Shown: positions 37,566 through 46,949 of the stretch, piece after piece
Layout of the letters: each line of letters begins with the position of its first letter
Position numbering within the stretch: position 1 is the first letter of the stretch
Assembly: GCA_944321705.1 (NCBI GenBank)
Contig: CALUMG010000002.1
Location: forward strand, 62,001-126,000
Direction: 5' to 3'
DNA from: an uncultured Muribaculaceae bacterium
GTDB lineage: Bacteria > Bacteroidota > Bacteroidia > Bacteroidales > Muribaculaceae
DNA length: 64,000 nt
Notes under the pieces: model-generated
What the model saw: only the letters and a program-made list of their open reading frames with translations
Told to the model about the DNA's origin: nothing
Databases searched by the model: none
Made by a program: the position numbers and the translations under genes

Positions 37566-38948
37566 ATGAAACAATGCACTTTAAAAAACCAATTCACCGT
37601 TGCTGGCAAGGGGTTGCACACAGGATTGCATGTTGAAGCAACATTCATGCCTGCACCAGCCAACCACGGCTATAAATTCCAACGTGTTGACCTTGAAGGC
37701 GAACCGATGATTGACGCCCTCGCCGAGAACGTGATAGAAACTTCAAGAGGTACTGTCATAGGCAAAGGAAATGTCCGCGTAAGCACAATCGAGCATGCTC
37801 TTGCTGCATTATATGCTGCCGGCATTGACAACTGCCTTATCAAAGTGAACGCACCCGAATTGCCAATACTCGACGGGAGCGCAATAGAATATGCCAATAA
37901 AATCGAAGAAGCCGGAATAGAAGAACTTGCTGAAGACAAAGATTTCTATATCATTAAACAACGCATAGAAGTGGTCGATGAAGAAACAGGCTCTTCGATA
38001 GTGGTATTCCCATTCGACAATTTCCGAATCGATACGATGATAGAATTCAAATCTCCGGTAATTCCAAACCAATTCGCTTCACTTTACAGTCTCGACAAGT
38101 TCAAAGATGAAATTGCAGGAAGCCGTACTTTCGTATTTGTTCGTGAAATAGAACCTCTTGTAAAAGCCAACCTCATCAAGGGTGGAGACCTCGACAATGC
38201 AATTGTAGTTTATGACCAACAAATGCAACAAGAAGACCTCGACAAGCTTGCCGACTTGATGAACGTGCCGCACAAGCATGTCAGCGAAATTGGTTACATC
38301 AACAACAAGCCGTTGGTTTATGAAAATGAACCCGCAAGACACAAGCTCATGGATGTCCTTGGCGACCTCGCATTGATCGGGCGACCCATCAAGGGATATG
38401 TCATAGCAACCAAACCGGGACATGCCATAAACACGACTTTCTCCAAGAAAATACGCCGCGAAATAAAACATCAGGACATTCAAGCTCCTATTTACAATCC
38501 AAACGTTCCCCCAGTAATGGACGTGTACCGCATACGTCAACTTCTCCCCCATCGCTACCCGTTCTTGCTTGTTGACAAAATCATCGAACTCGGAAGCAAT
38601 TACATCGTTGGCGTAAATAACGTGTCGGGAAATGAACCGTTCTTCCAAGGCCACTTCCCACAAGAACCCGTAATGCCGGGCGTGTTGCAAGTGGAAGCAA
38701 TGGCTCAAGTGGGTGGATTGCTCGTGCTCAATTCAGTTGAAGAACCTGAAAAATATTCAACCTACTTCATGAAGATTGACAATGTAAAATTCCGTCAAAA
38801 AGTAATACCCGGAGACACTCTTGTATTCCACTTGTCACTCATGACCGAAATTCGTCGCGGATGCGCTGTTATGAAGGGGTATGCTTTCGTCGGAGAAAAG
38901 ATTGTCAGCGAAGCTGAGTTCATGGCTCAAATCATTAAGAACAAATAA
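37566..38948 (+). CDS. lpxC-fabZ: Bifunctional UDP-3-O-acyl-GlcNAc deacetylase / 3-hydroxyacyl-ACP dehydratase
   Basis: A 460-residue fusion. Residues 1 to about 310 are LpxC, the zinc deacetylase committing to lipid A synthesis: GKGLHTG, the zinc ligand H77 in STIEHALAALYA, DGSAIEY and the later RHKLMDVLGDLALIG. Residues about 318-460 are FabZ: LLPHRYPFLLVDK with the catalytic His and EPFFQGHFPQEPVMPGVLQVEAMAQ with the catalytic Glu. This fusion is known throughout Bacteroidota and couples hydroxyacyl use by lipid A with fatty-acid elongation. Confidence 0.96.
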   Translation: MKQCTLKNQFTVAGKGLHTGLHVEATFMPAPANHGYKFQRVDLEGEPMIDALAENVIETSRGTVIGKGNVRVSTIEHALAALYAAGIDNCLIKVNAPELPILDGSAIEYANKIEEAGIEELAEDKDFYIIKQRIEVVDEETGSSIVVFPFDNFRIDTMIEFKSPVIPNQFASLYSLDKFKDEIAGSRTFVFVREIEPLVKANLIKGGDLDNAIVVYDQQMQQEDLDKLADLMNVPHKHVSEIGYINNKPLVYENEPARHKLMDVLGDLALIGRPIKGYVIATKPGHAINTTFSKKIRREIKHQDIQAPIYNPNVPPVMDVYRIRQLLPHRYPFLLVDKIIELGSNYIVGVNNVSGNEPFFQGHFPQEPVMPGVLQVEAMAQVGGLLVLNSVEEPEKYSTYFMKIDNVKFRQKVIPGDTLVFHLSLMTEIRRGCAVMKGYAFVGEKIVSEAEFMAQIIKNK

Positions 38949-38972
38949 ACAATAAACTATATTTAAATTGAT

Positions 38973-39749
38973 ATGAAACAACCATTGGCCTACGTTCACC
39001 CTGCCGCAAAGATTGCAAACAACGTCGTCATTGACCCGTTTGTTACAATCGACCAAAATGTGGAAATCGGCGAGGGTACACGCATAGGAAGTAATGTGAC
39101 GATACTTGAAGGTGCACGCATCGGAAAGAATTGTACAATCTGCTCGGGAGCTGTAATATCAGGAATTCCGCAAGACTTGAAATTCAGAGGCGAAGACTCT
39201 GTGGCAATTATAGGAGACAATACCACAATACGCGAATGTGTAACCGTAAACCGCGGAACAGCCTCAAAAGGGAAAACAGTCATCGGAAACAACTGCCTCA
39301 TAATGGCATACTGCCATGTGGCTCATGACTGCGTGATTGGCGACAACGTGATAATGTCCAACGCAACGCAAGTTGCCGGTGAAGTCGTCATAGACAACTA
39401 TGCCGTAATTGGAGGTGGCGCATTGATCCACCAATTTTCACACATCGGGCAACACGTCATGTTGCAAGGTGGCGCATTAGTCAACAAGGATGTCCCTCCT
39501 TATGTGAAAGCAGGCCGCAACCCATTGTCTTATGCCGGAATTAATTCCATCGGCTTGCGTCGTCGCAATTTCTCTAACGAACAAATTCGCGAAATACAAG
39601 AAATATTCCGCTACCTCTACTTGTCGGGGTTAAACAATTCCGATGCCATCGAACGCATCGAAGCCGAACTTCCGGCATCGAAAGAACGCGATGAAATCAT
39701 ACTTTTCGTTCGCAACTCAAAACGTGGCATAATTCGCGGTTATGTATAA
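38973..39749 (+). CDS. lpxA: UDP-N-acetylglucosamine acyltransferase
   Basis: 258 residues. Hexapeptide-repeat beta-helix followed by a C-terminal helical domain (NPLSYAGINSIGLRRRNFSNEQI, the LpxA signature). MAYCHVAHDCVIGDN carries the catalytic histidine region. It acylates UDP-GlcNAc, the first lipid A step, and the acyl donor chain matches the FabZ/LpxD context. It ends the lipid A unit ahead of a strong terminator. Confidence 0.95.
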   Translation: MKQPLAYVHPAAKIANNVVIDPFVTIDQNVEIGEGTRIGSNVTILEGARIGKNCTICSGAVISGIPQDLKFRGEDSVAIIGDNTTIRECVTVNRGTASKGKTVIGNNCLIMAYCHVAHDCVIGDNVIMSNATQVAGEVVIDNYAVIGGGALIHQFSHIGQHVMLQGGALVNKDVPPYVKAGRNPLSYAGINSIGLRRRNFSNEQIREIQEIFRYLYLSGLNNSDAIERIEAELPASKERDEIILFVRNSKRGIIRGYV

Positions 39750-39791
39750 GACTTTGCTGCTCTAAGCTTGCTCAATAAAATAAAATAAAAT

Positions 39792-39846
39792 AAAATGGAT
39801 GGACATGATTTCGCATATACCAATGCACATGTCCATCCATTTTTTA
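39792..39846. terminator. Bidirectional terminator between lpxA and the nitroreductase
   Basis: AAAATGGATGGACATG (39792-39807) pairs perfectly with CATGTCCATCCATTTT (39828-39843), 16 pairs, 20-base loop, with A's before and T's after. The two genes converge here. AATAA-type repeats precede the stem. Confidence 0.88.
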
Positions 39847-39880
39847 TATACCTAAACTATTGTGATTTCTGCTAATTGTC

Positions 39881-40639
39881 TTAAAAAGGCAAATTAAAAC
39901 CTTGACTCACCATGAAATCCATGAAAACCTTGGAGAATGCCTCGTTATTGGCTTTAGGATACCTTACGTCGGTAAACACTTGAGCCAATGTCTCCTTGGA
40001 ATTTTCTTCCACATAGTGCTTGTTAACATCAAGAGCTTCCTTCTCGGCATACAACTCCTTGATTCGCTCCGTTGAATAGTCATGATACACTTCTTCATGC
40101 ATGACAGCCTCCACCGGCAGGCGTTCAGCCTTTGGCTCTCCGTCGGGATTGGCCGGATAGCCAACCGACAAAGTTACTACCGGAACCACCATTTTAGGCA
40201 ATTCAAGAGTTTCAGCTATCTGGGGCGCATTATATGTCGTAGTCCCTATGTAGCAGCATCCCAAGCCGGCCATCTCGGCTGCCGTATTAAACTGCTGTGC
40301 AAAAATCGTGACATCGAACAATGCCGAAATGAAGGATTGCAAATTGGAATAACATGGCTCAGCATTGGATGCCTCACACCACTTGTCAAAACGGTTGAAA
40401 TCGGCACAAAATGTCAACACGACCGGTGCCCCTGTTATCATTCGCTGATTAAAATGATGCGGTGCAAGTTTTTGCTTCATTTCTTCACTGCGGGTAACAA
40501 CAACGCTATATAACTGCATGCCTCCTGTTGTGGGAGCCTGCATGGCATCTTCTATCAAAGATTTCAACAACTCGGCCGGTACTTCCTTGTCCGAATAATT
40601 CCTGATTGTTTTTCTACTCCTGAAATAATTATTATCCAT
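39881..40639 (-). CDS. NAD(P)H-dependent nitroreductase family flavoprotein
   Basis: 252 residues, FMN-dependent. SRKTIRNYSDKEVP and APTTGGMQLYSVVV near the N-terminus bind FMN phosphate (the R-x-S/T-x-R-x-F/Y pattern). AEMAGLGCCYIGTTTYN is the conserved C-terminal FMN segment, and LSVGYPANPDGEPKAERLPVEAVMH is typical of the NfsA/FRP-like group. It probably reduces nitro compounds, quinones or flavin. The physiological substrate is unknown. Monocistronic. Confidence 0.85.
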   Translation of the reverse strand: MDNNYFRSRKTIRNYSDKEVPAELLKSLIEDAMQAPTTGGMQLYSVVVTRSEEMKQKLAPHHFNQRMITGAPVVLTFCADFNRFDKWCEASNAEPCYSNLQSFISALFDVTIFAQQFNTAAEMAGLGCCYIGTTTYNAPQIAETLELPKMVVPVVTLSVGYPANPDGEPKAERLPVEAVMHEEVYHDYSTERIKELYAEKEALDVNKHYVEENSKETLAQVFTDVRYPKANNEAFSKVFMDFMVSQGFNLPF

Positions 40640-40946
40640 AAAAACTCTTCTTTAAATCGTTTTCCATAAAAACGGCACGCCATTTTCCATTACAAAATTA
40701 ATATAAAGTTGAAATCTCCAAGCGCGCAGGCTTCTTCTTTTTCATTTTGTCCCGATAATGAAGCCTCTTGCATGAAACATCGAGTGAAAATAAGTCAAAG
40801 TGACAATTTCACAGTCATGAACTCTGACATAATGGCAATTCACATGTCGCTCATTGCAATTTGGCACAAATTATGCTAATTCATAAGCGTGGCTTTCAAG
40901 CAAAGTCACGATGAAATTGAAAATAACACTTTAATTTATAAATATT
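40640..40946. other. Divergent regulatory region, nitroreductase / groESL
   Basis: 307 bases without a gene. A minus-strand -7 box TAATTTTG (40693-40700) probably serves the nitroreductase. No CIRCE element (HrcA operator) was found before groES. The best groESL promoter candidate is the sigma-54-like sequence listed separately. Confidence 0.5.
40861..40877 (+). promoter_or_regulatory. Sigma-54-like -24/-12 sequence upstream of groES
   Basis: TTGGCAC-AAATTA-TGCT. The GG and GC dinucleotides are 10 bases apart, as in the sigma-54 consensus TGGCAC-N5-TTGC, with A in place of one T. It would start transcription about 59 bases before the groES ATG. A TTTG-based -33 here has no good -7 partner. 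Confidence 0.35.
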
Positions 40947-41222
40947 ATGACAGTTAAACCATTATCAGACAGAGTTCTAATAGAACCTGCAGCAGCCGAA
41001 GAGATTACAGCCGGAGGTATTATAATTCCTGATTCAGCAAAGGAAAAACCGCTTAAAGGAATTGTAAAAGCAGTGGGTAGCGGTACTAAAGACGAAGCGA
41101 TGGTTGTTAAAGAAGGCGACCTCGTGCTTTATGGCAAGTATGCCGGTACCGAACTTGAAATAGATGGTGCAAAATACTTGATGATGCGCCAGTCGGATAT
41201 TTTGGCTATTCTTGAAAAATAA
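40947..41222 (+). CDS. groES: Co-chaperonin GroES
   Basis: 91 residues, the 10-kDa co-chaperonin. It starts [12 protein letters not shown] and has the mobile loop [18 protein letters not shown] and the roof-loop GTKD; the C-terminus ends DILAILEK. It caps the GroEL ring during folding. groEL starts 25 bases downstream. Confidence 0.97.
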   Translation: MTVKPLSDRVLIEPAAAEEITAGGIIIPDSAKEKPLKGIVKAVGSGTKDEAMVVKEGDLVLYGKYAGTELEIDGAKYLMMRQSDILAILEK

Positions 41223-41232
41223 CACAACTTAA

Positions 41233-42885
<1,653 letters not shown>

Positions 42886-42922
42886 TTCAAATCGCTAAAA
42901 TTAATGCCGTAAGGCGCATAAT

Positions 42923-42965
42923 AAAAAGAATGTGTCGCAATGTGTGTGACACATTCTTTTTTTAT
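42923..42965. terminator. Terminator after groEL
   Basis: AAAAAGAATGTGTC (42923-42936) pairs perfectly with GACACATTCTTTTT (42948-42961), 11-base loop, T-run on the plus side. T's also follow on the minus strand, so it can also serve the converging nhaC gene. Confidence 0.88.
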
Positions 42966-43033
42966 TCTTCAAAATTTACCTTCTCACTTAATTCGAAACC
43001 ACAGTCCAATTCGTGACCTTCATCATGCTGTCG

Positions 43034-44335
43034 TCATTGCTTAACCATTGACGGCTTAGGAAAATTGAAAACGATAGACAAGCCAACCATCAGCATCAAG
43101 CACCACGCATAAAACAAATAAGGTATAAATGAAACTGGTGACAGGCCCGACAATCCTGAAGCAAGAAGGATTTGAGCTCCATAAGGTATTATGCATTGTA
43201 TTATGCACGAACAAGTATCAAGCAGGCTTGCAACTTTGCGAGGATCAAGACGATACTTGTCGGATATTCGCTTCGATAATTGTCCCACTGTTATTATGGC
43301 AATCGTATTATTAGCCGTGCACAGATTCACTATGCTCACCAGCATTGCTATGCTTGCCTGTGCTCCTCGCGCACCTTTTATGCGTGCCGTCATCCATTGG
43401 ATTATAAAATAAATGCCACCGTTGTGCTTTATCACATTCAGCAACCCCGAGGCAAGCAATGTCACCACAATCAAGTTTCCCATCCCGAGGATGCCATCGC
43501 CCATCATGGCACACATGTCTACGATTCCTGTCCCGGAAACATAAATTCCCACCAATGCCGATGATATGATTCCTAACGTCAGCACCAATAGCACATTTAA
43601 TCCGAACAATGCTGTCACAATCACTATCAAATACGGAAGTATCAGCCAAAAAGATGATAACGTCGAAACAACAGCCGCATCCTCGACATTTCCTAAAAAT
43701 CCATATAACACAAGTGCAAGAATCGCTGCCGGAGCGGCAATCCACAAATTCACCTTGAACTTATCGTTCATCTTGCATCCCTGGCTGCGTGTCGCTGCAA
43801 TTGTTGTATCGGAAATAAATGACAAATTATCGCCAAAAAAAGACCCGCCAATGACAACAGCCACGACAAACGCCATGTCAAGACCTGTGCTTTCGGCAAG
43901 CTGTGTCGCAAACGGTGTCAATGCCACTACAGTGCCAACCGACGTTCCAATAGACAATGACACGAAACATGTGGCTATAAAAAGTCCTGGCAACAAAAAT
44001 TGCGATGGCAAAACAGCTATCGTGAGATTGACAGTTGCTTCAACCGACCCGATTCCTGTTGCTAACGAAGCAAACGCCCCGGCAAAAATGAATATCCATA
44101 TCATATACATGATATTGGGATTTGCAGCTCCGGTCGAAAACAAGTCGATCTTGCTTTGCAGATTCATGCCTTTGGTAGTTATCAATGCCCATATGGACGC
44201 AACGATGAACGCTATAGAAATAGGCATTTTATAAAAATCGCCCACCATCATTGACGGGACAAGATACACGACCAAGAAAACAATTATAGGGGACAACGCA
44301 AGTATCCCTTTCCGCTTTGAAATAGGTGCCGACAT
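43034..44335 (-). CDS. nhaC: Na+/H+ antiporter, NhaC family
   Basis: 433 residues with 10-12 membrane segments. GGSFFGDNLSFISDTTIAATRSQGC is the NhaC/ion-transporter signature (GDNLSPISDTT) with charged residues inside the membrane. It exchanges Na+ for H+ at the inner membrane for pH and sodium balance. An exact minus-strand -7 box TATCTTTG sits at 44380-44387, 45 bases before the start, without a clear -33. Monocistronic. Confidence 0.88.
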   Translation of the reverse strand: MSAPISKRKGILALSPIIVFLVVYLVPSMMVGDFYKMPISIAFIVASIWALITTKGMNLQSKIDLFSTGAANPNIMYMIWIFIFAGAFASLATGIGSVEATVNLTIAVLPSQFLLPGLFIATCFVSLSIGTSVGTVVALTPFATQLAESTGLDMAFVVAVVIGGSFFGDNLSFISDTTIAATRSQGCKMNDKFKVNLWIAAPAAILALVLYGFLGNVEDAAVVSTLSSFWLILPYLIVIVTALFGLNVLLVLTLGIISSALVGIYVSGTGIVDMCAMMGDGILGMGNLIVVTLLASGLLNVIKHNGGIYFIIQWMTARIKGARGAQASIAMLVSIVNLCTANNTIAIITVGQLSKRISDKYRLDPRKVASLLDTCSCIIQCIIPYGAQILLASGLSGLSPVSFIPYLFYAWCLMLMVGLSIVFNFPKPSMVKQ

Positions 44336-44379
44336 TGAATTATCTTTTTAAATATTGTGTGCCACAAAATTGCAAAGCA

Positions 44380-44387
44380 CAAAGATA
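44380..44387 (-). promoter_or_regulatory. nhaC -7 box
   Basis: TATCTTTG on the minus strand matches the Bacteroides -7 consensus; the -33 region shows no TTG at proper spacing. Confidence 0.5.
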
Positions 44388-44536
44388 GTGCAAGTTGTGT
44401 GCATTTTGAAGAAATAAACTTGTTCATTTCTTTACTTCACTTGCAAATACACACAAATACACCTCTATAGTTAAATATCTATAATTAAATGAACTTATCG
44501 ACAGTATTATTTGTTTATTAATAAAAACAAACCATT

Positions 44537-45115
44537 ATGTTCAAACAACCTGAATTACCTTACGCACTTTCCGACCTCTCCCCTGTTTTGAGCGAAGAAA
44601 CACTTAAATTCCATTATGGAATACATGAGAAAACATACATCGACAATTTAAACAAACTAATTGTCGGCACCCCTTTTGAACAAAAGACTTTGGAAGAAAT
44701 TATAACCGGGAGCAACGGCCCGATATTCAATAATGCCGCCCAAACTTATAATCACATTTTCTATTTCGAATGCTTTTCGGTCCAAGGAGGTGGAATGCCC
44801 GACGGGGCACTTCTCGATGCCATTAAATCGACATTCGGTTCTTTCGAAAAATTTCAAGAAATTTTTGAAACAGAAGGCACGAAACTATTCGGGTCGGGAT
44901 GGGTATGGCTCGTTAAAGACGAAAAAGAATCTCTTTCAATCATGGCTACAGGCAACGCCGGGAATCCTTTGACCAACCGACTGTCACCAATTTTGTGCTT
45001 TGACCTATGGGAACATGCATATTACATCGATTACCGAAATCGTCGCGCAGAATACCTGCATAAACTATGGGACATCGTGGATTGGAACAAAATAAGTCAA
45101 AGGTTTGCAAAATAA
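44537..45115 (+). CDS. sodB: Superoxide dismutase, Fe/Mn family
   Basis: 192 residues, typical of the Fe/Mn enzyme. Metal ligands: H26 in KFHYGIHEKTY, the His of NNAAQTYNHIFYF, and Asp and His of the signature DLWEHAYYIDYRNRRAEYL. LFGSGWVWLV is the conserved active-site Trp segment. It dismutates superoxide in the cytoplasm. In Bacteroides this enzyme accepts either metal, so which one is used cannot be told from sequence by eye. Monocistronic. Confidence 0.94.
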   Translation: MFKQPELPYALSDLSPVLSEETLKFHYGIHEKTYIDNLNKLIVGTPFEQKTLEEIITGSNGPIFNNAAQTYNHIFYFECFSVQGGGMPDGALLDAIKSTFGSFEKFQEIFETEGTKLFGSGWVWLVKDEKESLSIMATGNAGNPLTNRLSPILCFDLWEHAYYIDYRNRRAEYLHKLWDIVDWNKISQRFAK

Positions 45116-45300
45116 TAAAACATCAATAAAAAAGATTTCGTACTTTTTCTCAATAAAATAAAAAACGCGTGAGCGTTCGTGACACTTTTTTATTAAAGCA
45201 TAATGTGATAAATCGAGAAGGGAGGCTGCGAGAGCAGCCCCCTCTTTGATATATATGCCTTGACCAATTTTCAAAATTGTGGGCTTAGTCGACAAAACGC
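45116..45300. other. Region downstream of the sod gene
   Basis: Contains two hairpins: a weak one, AACGC/GCGTT at 45164-45177, followed by a T-run at 45186-45191, and a GC-rich one, GGCTGC (45224-45229) with GCAGCC (45234-45239), followed by CCCCTCTTTG. Either could end the sod transcript. No gene was seen. Confidence 0.45.
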
Positions 45301-45514
45301 CAAAAAACGAGTGCTTCTCTTCATTGCAATTTTTATGTATATTTACATTTTATGCAAAATCTTGCCATATATGTATTTTTATACATATTAACGCCTTATA
45401 TGTGGATAAAAATAAAAATTTTCTACATTTTATGCACGAAAAATTTTGATATTTCAAAACAATGCGCTTCATTTGCATATAAATCATTTTTTAAGGTATA
45501 AAAATACTTTTGTC
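45301..45514. repeat. AT-rich repeat region before trpB
   Basis: ACATTTTATGCA occurs twice, at 45345-45356 and 45425-45436, exactly 80 bases apart. Between them lie an ATATGTAT/ATACATAT hairpin (45369-45388, 4-base loop) and an exact DnaA-box sequence TGTGGATAA (45411-45419). TACTTTTG (45505-45512) resembles a -7 box but lies 2 bases before the ATG. No gene. Significance unknown. Confidence 0.6.
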
Positions 45515-46876
45515 ATGAAACCGAAAAAGTACATATTGCAAGAACAAGACATTCCACGCGCATGGTATAACATCCTCGCTGAAATGAAGAACAAACCGTT
45601 GCCAATGCAGAATCCTAAAACGAAGCAACCTCTCAAGGAAGAAGATCTGTATCCTCTATTCTCAAAAGCAGCTTCACAACAAGAAATGGACTGCACCAAC
45701 GCTTGGATTGAAATTCCCGATGAAGTACGCAACATGTACAAAATATGGAGGCCTACACCGCTTGTAAGAGCATACGGGCTCGAAAAGGCTCTTGACTCTC
45801 CGGCTCACATATACTTCAAGAACGAAAGTGTAAGCCCGGTAGGTTCGCACAAACTCAATTCGGCCATTGCCCAAGCCTACTACTGCAAAAAAGAAGGCAT
45901 CACAAATATAACCACCGAAACCGGAGCCGGACAATGGGGTGCAGCATTGGCTCTCGCGGCAAAACACTTCGAACTTGAACTGGCTGTTTACATGGTAAAA
46001 GTGTCATACAATCAAAAGCCTTACAGACGTTCAATCATGCAGACCTACGGAGCTGAAGTCATTGCCTCCCCAAGCATGTCGACAAGAGCTGGCCGAGACA
46101 TAATTACAAAACATCCTAACTATCAAGGTTCGCTCGGAACCGCTATTTCAGAAGCTGTCGAACTTGCAATGACTACGCCCAACTGCAAATACGTCCTCGG
46201 GTCTGTTCTCAACCATGTTGCATTGCATCAGACAGTAATCGGTCTTGAAGCCGAAAAGCAAATGGAAATGGCCGAAGAATATCCCGACATTGTAATAGGT
46301 TGCTTCGGCGGAGGTAGCAACTTCTCAGGAATCTCATTCCCGTTTTTACGTCATAACATAAACGAAGGGAAAAAAACGCGCTTCATAGCAGCCGAACCTG
46401 AATCATGTCCGAAACTAACTCGCGGCAAGTTCTGCTATGATTACGGTGACGAATCGGGCTATACTCCACTCATCCCGATGTATTCGCTCGGTCATAATTT
46501 TGCTCCGGCCAACATCCATGCAGGCGGGTTGAGATACCACGGAGCAGGTGCAATCATAAGCCAACTGAAACATGACAAAATGATTGAAGCCATGGATATA
46601 AGCCAGCTTGAGACTTTCAATGCAGCCACATTATTCGCACGCTGCGAAGGAATCATTCCTGCTCCCGAATCATCACACGCCATCGCTGCGGCAATACGTT
46701 GTGCCAAAGAAGCCAAAGAAGCAGGTCGACAGTCTACGATATTATTCAACCTGTCAGGGCACGGACTAATAGACATGACGGCTTACGACAACTTCTTTGC
46801 AGGAGATTTAACAAATTACAATGTTCCTGAAGATGAAATAGAAAATAACACTAAAAATCTTGAATTGATAAAATAA
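45515..46876 (+). CDS. trpB: Stand-alone tryptophan synthase beta chain, TrpB2 type
   Basis: 453 residues from the ATG at 45515; an upstream in-frame ATG (45446) would add 23 residues unlike the family. PLP-binding lysine K113 lies in SPVGSHKLNSAIAQAYY, followed by TETGAGQWGAALALA, GSLGTAISEA, GSVLNHVALHQTVIGLE, and the phosphate-binding GGGSNF loop. The longer N-terminus and RPTPLVRA segment mark the TrpB2 subfamily, which condenses indole with serine and occurs without a TrpA partner. No other trp genes are in the window, so its role may be indole salvage. Confidence 0.9.
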   Translation: MKPKKYILQEQDIPRAWYNILAEMKNKPLPMQNPKTKQPLKEEDLYPLFSKAASQQEMDCTNAWIEIPDEVRNMYKIWRPTPLVRAYGLEKALDSPAHIYFKNESVSPVGSHKLNSAIAQAYYCKKEGITNITTETGAGQWGAALALAAKHFELELAVYMVKVSYNQKPYRRSIMQTYGAEVIASPSMSTRAGRDIITKHPNYQGSLGTAISEAVELAMTTPNCKYVLGSVLNHVALHQTVIGLEAEKQMEMAEEYPDIVIGCFGGGSNFSGISFPFLRHNINEGKKTRFIAAEPESCPKLTRGKFCYDYGDESGYTPLIPMYSLGHNFAPANIHAGGLRYHGAGAIISQLKHDKMIEAMDISQLETFNAATLFARCEGIIPAPESSHAIAAAIRCAKEAKEAGRQSTILFNLSGHGLIDMTAYDNFFAGDLTNYNVPEDEIENNTKNLELIK

Positions 46877-46912
46877 TACCAACGTCAATTTTTGAAACAC
46901 TATTCACAAATA

Positions 46913-46949
46913 CCGGATGTGACTTGAGAAAGCCGCATCCGGATTTTTT
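46913..46949. terminator. Terminator between trpB and the FAD oxidoreductase
   Basis: CCGGATG (46913-46919) pairs with CATCCGG (46936-46942), with a few further pairs in the loop; followed on the plus strand by ATTTTTTA. The two genes converge here. Confidence 0.75.

Noticed and set aside
43566..44234. 222-codon ORF opposite nhaC
   Set aside because: Mirror of a membrane protein gene; composition dominated by Asn, Thr and Ile, with no motif.
45065..45295. 76-codon minus-strand ORF overlapping the end of the sod gene
   Set aside because: Overlaps the conserved SOD C-terminus and terminator hairpins; no protein-like motif.
45505..45512. TACTTTTG as the trpB promoter
   Set aside because: Only 2 bases separate it from the ATG, so transcription would start at or inside the start codon, and no -33 element is present.
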